Shown in pieces: positions 49,088 through 58,265 of a DNA stretch of 64,000 nt; the first letter of the stretch is position 1, and every line of letters begins with the position of its first letter. The stretch lies in NCBI RefSeq assembly GCF_018860155.1, contig NZ_JAHKNI010000007.1, forward strand, positions 186,001 to 250,000, read 5' to 3'. Under the pieces are notes generated by a model. The model did no database searches, was not told where the DNA came from, and saw only the letters and a program-made list of their open reading frames with translations. Position numbers and translations under genes: made by a program. Source of the DNA: Nocardia albiluteola. Its GTDB lineage: Bacteria > Actinomycetota > Actinomycetes > Mycobacteriales > Mycobacteriaceae.

Positions 49088-51025
49088 ATGCCCCAGACGG
49101 AGTCCTCGGATCCGGCGCCGGCCGCCAAGCCGGCCACCGACGCCACCCGCGCGGCGCAGTTGGACTTCATCGCCGGGTTGCCACTCGACGATCGTCGTGA
49201 TCTGGACGATTCGGTCCGCGGCTTCGTCGGCACGCTCGATCCGCCGGTGATCACCTTCCCGGACGGCAGCCCCCTGATGGACCTCGACGGCCACGCATTC
49301 GTCACCGACACCGACGCGCCCGACACGGTGAATCCGAGCCTGTGGCGGCACGCGTTGGTGAACAAGCCGCACGGGCTGTTCCGGGTGATGGACGGTGTCT
49401 ATCAGCTTCGCGGCCTCGACATCTCCAATATGACGATCATCGAGGGCGACACCGGGCTGATCGTCATCGATCCACTGACCTACATCGAAACCGCCAAGGC
49501 CGGGATGGACCTGTACTTCCGGCACCGCCCGCCCCGTCCGGTCCGGGCCGTGATCTACACCCACAGCCACGCCGACCACTACGGCGGCGTCAAGGGAGTC
49601 GTCGACGAGGCCGACGTGCTGGCCGGACGGGTCGTGGTGATCGCGCCCGAGGGCTTCCTGAAGGAGGCTGTCGCCGAGAACGTCTACGCCGGCAACGCCA
49701 TGTCCCGGCGCGCGATCTACATGTACGGGATGGTGCTGGCCCGCGGGCCCCGTGGGCAGGTCAATGCCGGCCTGGGCAACGGGCTCCCGCACGGTGGCAC
49801 CTCCTCGCTCATCGCGCCGACCGACACCGTGACCGACACCGGCGAGAAGCGCACCGTCGACGGGGTCGACATGGTGTTTCAGATGGCGCCGGGCACCGAG
49901 GCGCCGTCCGAATTCCTGATCCATTTCCCCGGTAGGCGGCTGCTGTGCTCGGCCGAGGACGCCACCCACACCATGCACAACCTCTACACCTTGCGCGGTG
50001 CCCAGGTCCGCGACGCGGCGACCTGGTGGAAGGTCCTCGACGAGGCGATCGAGATGTTCGGCGCCGACACCGACGTCGTGATCGCCCAGCACCAGTGGCC
50101 CCGCTGGGGCGCCCCGGACGTCGTCGCGTTCCTGGAACAGCAGCGCGACCTGTACAAATACCTGCACGATCAGTCGCTGCGGCTGGCCAATCAGGGCTAC
50201 ACCATGTCCGAGATCGCCGAGCGAATCGAATTGCCGCCCGGGTTGGCCGGGCAATGGCACTGCCGCGGCTACTACGGTTCTGCCCGGCACAACAGCAAGG
50301 CCGTCTACCAGCGGTACCTCGGCTGGTACGACAGCCATCCCGCGCACCTCGACCCGCTTCCCCCCGAGCGGTCCGCCCCGAAATACGTCGAGTACATGGG
50401 CGGCGCCGACGCGGTGCTGAAGCGTGCCCGCACCGCCTACGAGTCCGGTGAATATCGTTGGGTCGCAGAGGTTCTCACCCACGTGGTGTTCGCCGATCCC
50501 GGCAACGCCGATGCCCGCACGCTGCAGGCCGACGCGCTCGAACAGCTGGGCTATCAGACGGAGAACGGTCCCTGGCGAAATGAATATCTCATGGGCGCAA
50601 TGGAATTGCGTCACGGCGTGCGAGACCTGGGGGCCATTCAACTGGCCGGACCCGACGTGCTCGACGCCATGACCCTCGAGATGCTGCTGGACTACCTCGG
50701 CATCCGCCTCGACGGTCCCGCCGCCTGGCACCGCACCGGCCGCTTCAACTGGTTCTTCGCCGAAATCGAAGGCACCACCGAACAATTCGCTGTCCGGCTC
50801 AGCAACGCCACCCTCGTGTACACCGCGGGCAAGCTCCTACCCGATCCCGACGCCGCCGTGCACTGGAAACGAAGCGCCTTCCAGAACGTCATCGTCGGCG
50901 CGAGCACGCTCGATCGGGAGATTGCCGCCGGAAGCGTGCGCGTCGAGGGCGATCGTGCCGCCCTCACCGGCCTGTTCGAGCTGCTCGACACGTTCCCGTT
51001 CTGGTTCCCCATCGTCACCCCGTGA
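49088..51025 (+). CDS. Alkylsulfatase (SdsA1-like metallo-beta-lactamase fold)
   Basis: A 645-residue type III alkylsulfatase that hydrolyses alkyl sulfates such as dodecyl sulfate to alcohol and sulfate. The zinc-site motif THSHADHYGG is at about residues 158-167 with CSAEDATHTMHNLY near 290 and AQHQWPRWG near 330. The helical dimerisation part holds the motifs KYVEYMGGADAVLKRA and YRWVAEVLTHVVFADP; the C-terminal 120 residues have the SCP2-like pocket. No signal peptide is seen, so it may be cytoplasmic or exported by another route. ATG 49088 is chosen; AAAGG lies 8 nt upstream. Alone in its transcript. Confidence 0.92.
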   Translation: MPQTESSDPAPAAKPATDATRAAQLDFIAGLPLDDRRDLDDSVRGFVGTLDPPVITFPDGSPLMDLDGHAFVTDTDAPDTVNPSLWRHALVNKPHGLFRVMDGVYQLRGLDISNMTIIEGDTGLIVIDPLTYIETAKAGMDLYFRHRPPRPVRAVIYTHSHADHYGGVKGVVDEADVLAGRVVVIAPEGFLKEAVAENVYAGNAMSRRAIYMYGMVLARGPRGQVNAGLGNGLPHGGTSSLIAPTDTVTDTGEKRTVDGVDMVFQMAPGTEAPSEFLIHFPGRRLLCSAEDATHTMHNLYTLRGAQVRDAATWWKVLDEAIEMFGADTDVVIAQHQWPRWGAPDVVAFLEQQRDLYKYLHDQSLRLANQGYTMSEIAERIELPPGLAGQWHCRGYYGSARHNSKAVYQRYLGWYDSHPAHLDPLPPERSAPKYVEYMGGADAVLKRARTAYESGEYRWVAEVLTHVVFADPGNADARTLQADALEQLGYQTENGPWRNEYLMGAMELRHGVRDLGAIQLAGPDVLDAMTLEMLLDYLGIRLDGPAAWHRTGRFNWFFAEIEGTTEQFAVRLSNATLVYTAGKLLPDPDAAVHWKRSAFQNVIVGASTLDREIAAGSVRVEGDRAALTGLFELLDTFPFWFPIVTP

Positions 51026-51164
51026 CTCGTCGATTGCCGGCCCGGCGCCGCGGTCGGCCCGCTGACCTGCGGTTAGCATGGGGTGTGCGCAGTGGATACT
51101 CATCGGTTGCCCGACGAACCAAGCGGGCCGTGGCCCCACGGCGGATCAGCCAGGCCGGTGAGCG

Positions 51165-52244
51165 GTGACCGCGCGCACCGTACGGTTGGGGCTGATCGAG
51201 GGCGACGGCATCGGGCCCGAGGTGGTGCGGGCTGCCCGGGACGTGGCCGACGAGGCGATGGCGGTGGTCGAGGCCCCGGCGATCGAATGGCTGCCGCTGC
51301 CGATGGGGCAGCGTGCGATCGCCGAATGCGGTGACCCGCTACCGATCTCGACCCTGAAGATGCTCGAGACCCTCGAGGGCTGGATCCTCGGCCCGCACGA
51401 CAACGTGTCCTATGCGCCCGAACACCGCACCGGCGCCCCGCCCGGCGGCGCGATCCGCAAGCGGTTCGGCCTGTACGCCAACATCCGCCCCGTGCGGGCG
51501 TTCGCGGGGGTGCGCGCCACGACTCCGGGGATGGACCTGGTGATCGTGCGGGAGAACAGCGAGGGCTTCTACGCCGACCGCAACATGGTCGCCGGTTCCG
51601 GCGAGTTCCAGCCCACGCCGGACGTGGCGATGTCCGTAGGAGTGTTCAGCCGGGCCGCCACCGAACGGATCGCGCACGAGGCATGCCGCCTGGCCCGCTC
51701 GCGCCGCGGCCTGCTGACGATCGTGCACAAGGCGAATGTGCTGCCGATGACGATGGGCCTGTTTCGCGATGTCTGCTACGAGGTGGCCGCGCGGTATCCG
51801 GGCCTGATCGTCGATGACGAGCACGTCGATGCCACGGCCGCTCATCTGGTCCGCGCGCCCGCCGACTACGACGTGCTCGTCACCGAGAACCTGTTCGGCG
51901 ACATCCTGTCCGACCTGGCCGCCGAGCTCGGCGGCTCACTGGGCATCGCCGCCTCGCTGAACTGCTCTGCGGACCGGGCGATGGCACAGGCGGTGCACGG
52001 CGCCGCGCCGACGCTGGCCGGGCGCAACCGCGCGAATCCGGCGGCGCTGCAACTATCCACGGCGATGTTGTTGCGCTGGTTGGGCTCGCGCCGCGACGAG
52101 GCCGGGCCGATCCAGGCCGCCGAGCGCATCGAGCGGGCGATCGCGGCCACGTTCAAGGCCGGTATAGCAACCGCGGACCTGGGCGGATTGGCCTCTACCA
52201 GCGAATTCACCGAGCAGGTGCGCGCCCGGCTACATCAGTGGTGA
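51165..52244 (+). CDS. Isocitrate/isopropylmalate dehydrogenase-family enzyme
   Basis: A 359-residue beta-decarboxylating dehydrogenase. Visible are LGLIEGDGIGPEVV, ILGPHDN, YANIRPVRAF (Arg residues for the substrate carboxylates), IVRENSEGFYAD (Tyr), VHKANVLPMTMGLF (catalytic Lys), TENLFGDILSDLAAELGGSLGIAAS (metal Asp residues), and an NAD-type binding end. The substrate is not clear: the ENSEGFY loop fits homoisocitrate, isocitrate or tartrate dehydrogenases better than a standard LeuB. GTG 51165 has only a weak ribosome site. It is downstream of the alkylsulfatase gene. Confidence 0.85.
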   Translation: MTARTVRLGLIEGDGIGPEVVRAARDVADEAMAVVEAPAIEWLPLPMGQRAIAECGDPLPISTLKMLETLEGWILGPHDNVSYAPEHRTGAPPGGAIRKRFGLYANIRPVRAFAGVRATTPGMDLVIVRENSEGFYADRNMVAGSGEFQPTPDVAMSVGVFSRAATERIAHEACRLARSRRGLLTIVHKANVLPMTMGLFRDVCYEVAARYPGLIVDDEHVDATAAHLVRAPADYDVLVTENLFGDILSDLAAELGGSLGIAASLNCSADRAMAQAVHGAAPTLAGRNRANPAALQLSTAMLLRWLGSRRDEAGPIQAAERIERAIAATFKAGIATADLGGLASTSEFTEQVRARLHQW

Positions 52245-52259
52245 CCTCTGGTGCCACCT

Positions 52260-52382
52260 CGCCGGGGACGGGCCCACCGAGTGTGGCCGTCAACGGCCGG
52301 CCCGACGAGCAACTGGTGTTGAGCAACGACACGCTGAAATCCCGGGGAGGCGGGGAAGTAGTTCCGGGGAGGCGGGGGAGCG
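52260..52382. repeat. Dispersed intergenic repeat, copy B
   Basis: About 120 nt that align with 34771-34874. The 3' end has a local duplication of CCGGGGAGGCGGGG (52341-52356 and 52364-52379, one base different) and a third weaker copy after it. It lies between a + strand stop codon and the next + strand promoter. Confidence 0.75.
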
Positions 52383-52504
52383 GTTCCGGCGAGGCGAATA
52401 TGCATTAACCTTCTGTAACCGACCGCCACAGTCGGTCCTGATCGCCTAAATTTCGAACGGCGGGCGATGTCGTGTTATCGCTCACCCAAACATGGAGGGC
52501 TGCT

Positions 52505-53413
52505 GTGTCTGTTCGATCCGGAGCTCGCGGGTACATCCTGCGGGCCGCATGTATTGTCGCCGGTGGTGCGTTGGTGCTGACGGGCTGTACCAAGAACTCG
52601 GAAAGTAACGCGCCGACCGTTGCCAAAGTCCAGGTGAACAAGGTCGACTCCCTGGCCTCGCAACTTCCCGACAAGGTCAAGCAGGCCGGCAAGCTGGTGG
52701 TCGGTGTCAATCTGCCGTACTCGCCCAACGAGTTCAAGGATCCCTCGACAGGCAAGATCGTCGGTTTCGACGTGGACCTGATGGACGCGGTCGCCGCGAC
52801 CCTGGGCATCAAGGCCGACTACCAGCAGGCCGACTTCGAGAAGATCATCCCGAGCATCCAGGCCGGCACCTACGACCTCGGCATGTCCTCCTTCACCGAC
52901 AACACCGACCGCGAGAAGTCCGTCGATTTCGTCGACTACTTCTCCGCCGGCAGCCAGTGGGCCCAGCAGGTCGGCAAGCAGATCGACCCGAACAACGCCT
53001 GCGGCAAGAAGGTCGCGGTGGAGCGCACCACGGTCCAGGAGACCGACGAGCTGCCCGCGAAGAGCAAGGCCTGCACCGACGCCGGGAAGCCGAAGATCGA
53101 TATCGTCGCCTTCGACGATCAGGCCGCCGCGGCGAACGCGCTGGTGCTGGGCCAGGTGGACGCCTTCTCGGCGGATTCGCCGGTGACCGCGTACGCGGTC
53201 AAGCAGAACAAGGGCAAGATCGAGACGGACGGCGCGATCTTCTCCTCGGCGCCGTACGGCTGGCCGATCGCGAAGGGCTCGCCGCTGGGCCCGGTCCTGC
53301 AGGCCGCGGTGCAGCACCTGATGGACGACGGCGACTACCTCAAGATCTGCCAGAACTGGGGTGTCGAGCAGGGCGCGATCACCAAGTCGGTCACCAACGG
53401 GGCCAAGGGCTGA
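52505..53413 (+). CDS. Polar amino-acid ABC transporter binding lipoprotein
   Basis: A 302-residue solute-binding protein with a lipoprotein signal peptide ending in LVLTGC (Cys about residue 27). Family motifs are KLVVGVNLPYSPNEFKDPSTGKIVGFDVDLMDAVAATLGIK, YDLGMSSFTDNTDREKSVDFVDYF and ALVLGQVDAFSADSPVTAYAV, as in glutamate/glutamine or cyclic amino-acid binders. GTG 52505 is chosen because GGAGGG lies 5 nt upstream. It is the first gene of a complete three-gene operon with the permease and ATPase that follow. Confidence 0.92.
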   Translation: MSVRSGARGYILRAACIVAGGALVLTGCTKNSESNAPTVAKVQVNKVDSLASQLPDKVKQAGKLVVGVNLPYSPNEFKDPSTGKIVGFDVDLMDAVAATLGIKADYQQADFEKIIPSIQAGTYDLGMSSFTDNTDREKSVDFVDYFSAGSQWAQQVGKQIDPNNACGKKVAVERTTVQETDELPAKSKACTDAGKPKIDIVAFDDQAAAANALVLGQVDAFSADSPVTAYAVKQNKGKIETDGAIFSSAPYGWPIAKGSPLGPVLQAAVQHLMDDGDYLKICQNWGVEQGAITKSVTNGAKG

Positions 53414-53417
53414 CACG

Positions 53418-54392
53418 GTGAACTCACCGGACCCTGAAAAGTCCACCGGCGGCGCGGCGGATAGTTCGCCCGCCGCCGGTTCACTGACCGAGCCCGCGCC
53501 GATCAAGGCGGTGCCGCTGCGGCGGCCGGGCCGGTGGCTGGCGGCGGTCGTACTCGCGATCCTGTTGGCGCTGTTCCTCTACGGCGCCGCCACCAACGAC
53601 GGTTACCAGTGGAAGACCTACTGGGACTACCTGTTCGACGTGCGGATCTTCGACGGCGCGGTGGTGACCCTGGAGCTGACCATCCTGGCGATGATCATCG
53701 GTGTGGCGCTGGGTGTCGCCTTGGCGGTCATGCGACTGTCGCCGAACCCGGTGCTTCGCTCGGTGTCGTGGGGCTATCTGTGGATCTTTCGCGGCACCCC
53801 GGTTTATGTGCAGTTGCTGTTCTGGGGCCTGTTCCCGTCGCTGTACAAGGTCATCGAGCTCGGAATTCCCTTCGGCGGACCACATTTCACGCATTGGGAT
53901 GTGCAGCAGTGGCAGGCGCCGTTCCTGTTCGCGATGATCGGTCTCGGCCTGAACGAGTCGGCCTACATGGCCGAAATCGTCCGGGCCGGTATCAATTCCG
54001 TGGGTGAGGGGCAGCGGGAGGCCTCGGTCGCGCTGGGCATGTCCTGGACGCAGACGATGTGGCGCACGGTGCTGCCGCAGGCGATGCGGGTGATCATCCC
54101 GCCGACCGGCAACGAGCTGATCAGCATGCTCAAGACCACCTCGCTGGTGACCGCGATCCCGCTGACCATCGATCTGTACGGCCGGGCGCACGACATCGCG
54201 GCGGTGAACTTCAAGCCGGTTCCGTTGCTGCTCGTCGCCGCGACCTGGTACCTGATCATCACCAGCGTGCTGATGGTCGGGCAGTACTACCTCGAGCGGT
54301 ACTACTCGCGCGGGTCGAGCCGGGAGTTGACCGCGCGTCAGCGCCGGGCGCTGGTCGAAACCTCCGCGAACATCGGGGATATGGGCAAATGA
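53418..54392 (+). CDS. Polar amino-acid ABC transporter permease
   Basis: A 324-residue permease of the HisM/GlnP class with a long hydrophilic N-terminus (about 40 residues) and five to six membrane segments. WIFRGTPVYVQLLFWGLFPSLY and the EAA loop EASVALGMSWTQTMWRTVLPQA are the diagnostic parts; the second docks the ATPase. GTG 53418 lies four bases after the binding-protein stop. The stop overlaps the ATPase ATG (ATGA). A single permease probably forms a homodimer. Confidence 0.93.
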   Translation: MNSPDPEKSTGGAADSSPAAGSLTEPAPIKAVPLRRPGRWLAAVVLAILLALFLYGAATNDGYQWKTYWDYLFDVRIFDGAVVTLELTILAMIIGVALGVALAVMRLSPNPVLRSVSWGYLWIFRGTPVYVQLLFWGLFPSLYKVIELGIPFGGPHFTHWDVQQWQAPFLFAMIGLGLNESAYMAEIVRAGINSVGEGQREASVALGMSWTQTMWRTVLPQAMRVIIPPTGNELISMLKTTSLVTAIPLTIDLYGRAHDIAAVNFKPVPLLLVAATWYLIITSVLMVGQYYLERYYSRGSSRELTARQRRALVETSANIGDMGK

Positions 54393-55180
54393 CTTCTACC
54401 GCAAGTAATTCCGATGCTACGACCCCGATGATCCGGGCTCAGCAGGTATGCAAGAGCTTCGGCAGCGTGCAGGTGCTCAAGGGCATTTCCCTGGAGGTGA
54501 CCAAGGGGGAGGTGTTGTGCATGATCGGGCCCTCCGGATCGGGCAAGTCGACCTTCCTGCGGTGCATCAATCACCTGGAGACCGTGAACGCCGGGCGGCT
54601 GTACGTCGATGGCGAGCTGGTTGGATACACCGAGCGCGGCGAGCGTCTCTACGAGATGAGTCCGCGCGATGCGGCCCGGCAGCGCCGCGATATCGGGATG
54701 GTGTTCCAGCACTTCAACCTGTTTCCGCATCGCACCGCCCTCGAGAACATCATCGAGGCGCCCACGCAGGTCAAGAAGGTCCGCAAGGCCGACGCGATCA
54801 CCCGGGCGAAGGAACTGCTCGATCGGGTCGGCCTGGCGGACAAGGCCGAGTCCTATCCGTCGCAGCTGTCCGGCGGGCAGCAGCAGCGGGTCGCGATCGC
54901 GCGCGCGCTGGCCATGGATCCGAAGTTGATGCTCTTCGACGAGCCCACTTCGGCGCTGGACCCCGAACTGGTCGGCGACGTCCTGGCCGTCATGCGCGAG
55001 CTGGCCGCCTCCGGCATGACAATGGTGGTGGTGACGCACGAGATGGGCTTCGCCCGCGAGGTCGCCGATCAGCTGGTGTTCATGGACGGCGGTGTCGTGG
55101 TGGAGTCGGGCGTGCCGCGCGAGGTGCTGGCCAATCCGCAGCAGGAGCGGACCCAGATGTTCCTCTCGCGGATTCTCTAG
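54389..55180 (+). CDS. Polar amino-acid ABC transporter ATPase (GlnQ type)
   Basis: A 263-residue ATP-binding subunit with Walker A GPSGSGKST, Q-loop MVFQHFNLFPH, signature LSGGQQQRVAIARAL, Walker B LMLFDEPTSALD and switch His VVVTHEMGFA. The LFPHRTALENIIEAP stretch is standard for this class. Overlap with the permease (ATGA) shows coupled translation. This ATPase could also serve the orphan binding protein and permease at 30.9-32.3 kb, a suggestion only. Confidence 0.95.
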   Translation: MTSTASNSDATTPMIRAQQVCKSFGSVQVLKGISLEVTKGEVLCMIGPSGSGKSTFLRCINHLETVNAGRLYVDGELVGYTERGERLYEMSPRDAARQRRDIGMVFQHFNLFPHRTALENIIEAPTQVKKVRKADAITRAKELLDRVGLADKAESYPSQLSGGQQQRVAIARALAMDPKLMLFDEPTSALDPELVGDVLAVMRELAASGMTMVVVTHEMGFAREVADQLVFMDGGVVVESGVPREVLANPQQERTQMFLSRIL

Positions 55181-55187
55181 CGCCCGC

Positions 55188-55202
55188 CGGAGCGAAGCGG
55201 AG
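55188..55202 (+). repeat. Short dispersed intergenic repeat, copy 2
   Basis: CGGAGCGAAGCGGAG, identical to 14866-14880 and again 8 nt or less after a stop codon. Confidence 0.5.
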
Positions 55203-55220
55203 GCAATCGGATACAGCCTT

Positions 55221-55284
55221 CCACCCGGCGGCCCGGTCAACTACGCTATGTCGTACGCAATGCTGCGTAGTGCCCGCCGGGTGG
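55221..55284 (+). promoter_or_regulatory. Nested inverted repeats before the DUF4383 gene
   Basis: CCACCCGGCGG (55221-55231) pairs perfectly with CCGCCGGGTGG (55274-55284). Inside, CTACGC (55241-55246) can pair with GCGTAG (55265-55270), or TACGCA (55254-55259) with TGCGTA (55264-55269). The right outer arm overlaps the ribosome site GGGAGG (55283-55288) by two bases. It may be a leader structure for the next gene, or a terminator of the ABC operon. Confidence 0.5.
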
Positions 55285-55295
55285 GAGGTCATGCA

Positions 55296-55775
55296 ATGAG
55301 TGTCAGTGATGCGGCCGTTTCTCGAGATGCGGTGCCGCGCTGGAGTTTTCTGCAGTATGCGGTGTTCGTCATCGCCCTTGTGCACGTCGTGTGGGCCATC
55401 GCGGGGTGGATAGCGCAGCCCAGCTTCGCCATCGGCGAGCACGCGCCCACGACCTCGGTCGTCTGTATGGACTACAACGGCTGGCACGCGGTGGCCGGTC
55501 TGGCGCTGTTCGGCCCGGCGCTGTTCCTGGTGGTCCGCAAGTCGTGGGCGGCGTGGTGGTGCATTGCCGCGGCTCTCGGTGGCGGTTTCGTCGCGGGCAT
55601 CTGGGCCTGGTTCTCGCACCGCGTCGCCTGGATTCTTACCTTCCCGCACAACCACATGGACGCGGTCGTGCACGTTGCCACCGGGGTGATCCTGTTGGGG
55701 CTGGTCGGCATTCAGGCCGGGCTCGACGGCGGCGTGCGGGCGGTGCTGGCGGACTCCGCCGTTCGCACGCGCTGA
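55296..55775 (+). CDS. DUF4383-type membrane protein
   Basis: A 159-residue protein with four membrane segments: FLQYAVFVIALVHVVWAIAGW, WHAVAGLALFGPALFLVV, WWCIAAALGGGFVAGIWAWF, and AVVHVATGVILLGLVGIQ. The NxxH-like NGWHAVAGL and the HNHMDAVVHVATGV end are typical of DUF4383. The function of the family is unknown. GGGAGG lies 7 nt before ATG 55296. The gene is convergent with the LysR gene after 10 nt. Confidence 0.75.
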   Translation: MSVSDAAVSRDAVPRWSFLQYAVFVIALVHVVWAIAGWIAQPSFAIGEHAPTTSVVCMDYNGWHAVAGLALFGPALFLVVRKSWAAWWCIAAALGGGFVAGIWAWFSHRVAWILTFPHNHMDAVVHVATGVILLGLVGIQAGLDGGVRAVLADSAVRTR

Positions 55776-55785
55776 TGCGCCGACA

Positions 55786-56703
55786 TCACTGTGAGACCAT
55801 CGCAGTGCGCAGCTCCCGGCCCAGGGCGATGCGCAGCTGACCGAGCAGCACCTTCGCGGCGGGGCCCAGCTGTCCGCGGGCGTGCCAGACCAGGCCGAGG
55901 CGGCCGCGCAGCTCGGGGTCGGTGATCTCGACCGTGCGGACGCCCGCGGCGGCGGCCTGCGCGGGCGGAATGTCGGGGACGATGGCAATACCCAATCCAC
56001 CGGCGGCCAGCTTGATGAGCAATGCCGGTGCGGCGGCCTCGAATTCGATGCGTGGTGCGAAACCCACGGCGGCGCAGGCGTGTTCGAGCACGCCGCGGAT
56101 GCCGGTGCCGCGGGTCAGGGAGATCAGTGGACGGTCGCGCAGCTCGGAAAGCGTTGTCCGATCCCCGAATTCGGCATCGTCCACCGCGACGACGGCATTG
56201 ATCCGGGTATCCAGCACGATCTCGACGCCCAACGCCGGATCCGGCTCGCCGCTCAGTCCGATCAGCGCGATATCCAGGTCGCCGCGCGTGACGGCGGCCA
56301 GCATGCGGTCCGTGGTGTCCTCGGTGAGGCTGATCGCGACCTGCGGATGGTCCCGATGGAAGGCCGTCAGCACTCCCGCGACATCGAATTCGTCGTAGGC
56401 CGCGCCGGAGATCAAACCGACCCTGACGTGCCCGCGCACGAGCCCGGTGAATTCGTCGACCGTCTGCGAAATCCGCTGTGCCGCAGCCAGGGCCGCCCGC
56501 GCCTGGGGTAGCACCGCCGCGCCGGCCGCGGTCGGGGTGATCGACCGCCCCGACCGGTCCAGCAGCGGCTGCCCCAATTCCCTTTCCAGCTGCCGGATCT
56601 GCGCGGACAGGCCTGGCTGGGTCAGATGCAGACGGGCCGCGGCGCGGGTGAAATTCGCCTCCTCGACCACGGTCACGAAGTAGCGCAGCTGCCGCAGTTC
56701 CAT
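55786..56703 (-). CDS. LysR-family transcriptional regulator
   Basis: A 305-residue regulator. The N-terminal winged helix (MELRQLRYFVTVVEEANFTRAAARLHLTQPGLSAQIRQLERELGQPLLDRSGR) is followed by a linker helix and the two-lobed ligand domain (from HVRVGLISGAAYDEFDVAGVL). It lies divergent to the flavin oxidoreductase gene with 71 nt between them and probably controls it. TATAAT lies 8 nt before the ATG on this strand, with no ribosome site, so the message should be nearly leaderless and overlap the shared control region. Confidence 0.93.
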   Translation of the reverse strand: MELRQLRYFVTVVEEANFTRAAARLHLTQPGLSAQIRQLERELGQPLLDRSGRSITPTAAGAAVLPQARAALAAAQRISQTVDEFTGLVRGHVRVGLISGAAYDEFDVAGVLTAFHRDHPQVAISLTEDTTDRMLAAVTRGDLDIALIGLSGEPDPALGVEIVLDTRINAVVAVDDAEFGDRTTLSELRDRPLISLTRGTGIRGVLEHACAAVGFAPRIEFEAAAPALLIKLAAGGLGIAIVPDIPPAQAAAAGVRTVEITDPELRGRLGLVWHARGQLGPAAKVLLGQLRIALGRELRTAMVSQ

Positions 56704-56711
56704 AAATGATG

Positions 56712-56734
56712 ATTATAGCTTCGAGAATATCTAT
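56712..56734. promoter_or_regulatory. Shared control region of the LysR pair
   Basis: ATTATA (56712-56717) is the LysR-gene -10 box on the minus strand. It overlaps an ATAG-N12-CTAT dyad (56715-56734) of the loose T-N11-A style bound by LysR proteins. Binding there could both repress lysR and activate the oxidoreductase gene. Confidence 0.5.
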
Positions 56735-56774
56735 CTGTTGTACTTCTGGAGTGCAGCTGGGCAAGATCAATGTC

Positions 56775-58139
56775 ATGACACAGACGCACTCGCTCACCGA
56801 ACTTCCCGAGGTCGCCGGACCCGTTTTCCTCCCGGGCGAATCCGGGTACGAGGAGGAGATCGCGGGATTCCAGACCGCGTACACCCATCGGCCCGCACTC
56901 GTGGTCGGCGCGCTGCACGCCGAGGACGTCCGCAGCGCGGTGGAATACGCGGCGCGGCACAACCTTCCGATTGCGGTGCAGGCCACCGGCCACGGGCTGT
57001 CGGTGGCCGCCGAGGGGGGCGTGCTGATCAGCACCCGCCGGATGCGCGACGTCGTCGTCAACCCGGCCGCCCGCACCGCCCGGGTGTCGGCGGGGGTGCA
57101 GGCGCAGGCCCTCATCGAGGCGGCGGCCGCACACGGCCTCGCCCCGCTGAACGGCTCGTCCCCGACCGTCGGCGTGGTCGGCTACCACCTCGGCGGCGGT
57201 CTGGGCATACTGGCCCGCACCTACGGCTACGCCGCCGATCATGTCCGCGCCATCGACCTGGTCACCGCGGACGGCCGCCTGCGCCACCTGACCCCCGGCG
57301 ACGATCTGTTCGGCGCGGTGCTGGGCAGCGGCGGCAACCTCGGCGTCGTCACCGCCCTGGAGCTGGAGCTGTTCCCGATCGCCACGGTCTACGGTGGCCA
57401 GCTCACCTTCGCCACCGAACTCGTCGCACCCGCCCTCGAGGCCTGGCGCCGGTGGACTCGCGATCTTCCCGAGGAGATGACCTCGGCGATCACCGCGATG
57501 ACCATGCCGGACATCCCGGTGATCCCGGAACCGCTGCGCGGCAGGTACATCGCCACGATCAATATCGCCTATACCGGCGCCGAGGCCGAGGGCGAGCGCC
57601 TGATCGCGCCGCTGCGCGCCATCGGTGAGCGCCTGGTGGATTCGGTGCGCACCATGCCGTACACCGAGACCGAAACCATCTACAGCGATCCGCCCTTCCC
57701 GCACGCCTACGCCGCCACGAACGCGCTGCTGTCCGAGCTGACACCCGAAGCGGCCCAGGCATTCCTGGACGTGACCGGTCCCACGTCATCGGTTCCGGTG
57801 GTGGCCGGGTTCCGTCATCTGGGCGGCGCGCTGCGCCGGCCCGGACCCGCCGCCGTGTCGATCGGTCACCGCGACGCGGAATATGTGGTCCGGTTCATCA
57901 CCGGCCCGGAGGGCGAGGGTACATCGGTGCGGGAGCGTCACGACCTGATCGCACAGGCGCTGTCCCCGTGGACGATCGGCCACCACCTGAACTTCCTCTA
58001 CGGCGGGGCTGAGTGGGCCGACGAGGCCCAGACGCGGGCCGGCTACGGTACCGAGACCTACGAGCGCCTCACCGCGGTCAAGTCGGATGTCGACCCCGCC
58101 AACCTGTTCCGGCACAACCGTAATATCCGGCCGCGCTGA
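56775..58139 (+). CDS. FAD-linked oxidoreductase, berberine-bridge-enzyme type
   Basis: A 454-residue flavoprotein of the vanillyl-alcohol oxidase / berberine bridge fold. The FAD domain has IAVQATGHGLSVA, where the His is the usual covalent FAD ligand, GSSPTVGVVGYHLGGGLGILARTYG and GSGGNLGVVTALELELF. The second covalent Cys of bicovalent members is not seen, so FAD is probably held by one bond. The C-terminal BBE motif is DPANLFRHNRNI. ATG 56775 is chosen; a longer in-frame start reaches the LysR control region. Family members oxidise alcohols, sugars or antibiotic precursors; the substrate is not indicated. Confidence 0.9.
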   Translation: MTQTHSLTELPEVAGPVFLPGESGYEEEIAGFQTAYTHRPALVVGALHAEDVRSAVEYAARHNLPIAVQATGHGLSVAAEGGVLISTRRMRDVVVNPAARTARVSAGVQAQALIEAAAAHGLAPLNGSSPTVGVVGYHLGGGLGILARTYGYAADHVRAIDLVTADGRLRHLTPGDDLFGAVLGSGGNLGVVTALELELFPIATVYGGQLTFATELVAPALEAWRRWTRDLPEEMTSAITAMTMPDIPVIPEPLRGRYIATINIAYTGAEAEGERLIAPLRAIGERLVDSVRTMPYTETETIYSDPPFPHAYAATNALLSELTPEAAQAFLDVTGPTSSVPVVAGFRHLGGALRRPGPAAVSIGHRDAEYVVRFITGPEGEGTSVRERHDLIAQALSPWTIGHHLNFLYGGAEWADEAQTRAGYGTETYERLTAVKSDVDPANLFRHNRNIRPR

Positions 58140-58265
58140 CCGCGGCGCGGGAGTTCAGTTGGCGACGTCGTCGTAGCCGTCGCCAACCTTCTGCCCGGCA
58201 ATGGTATTGGTGAAGTCCGTGCCTGTGGCACCGCAGACGCCCCACTTGGGATCTTCCCGCGCCGA

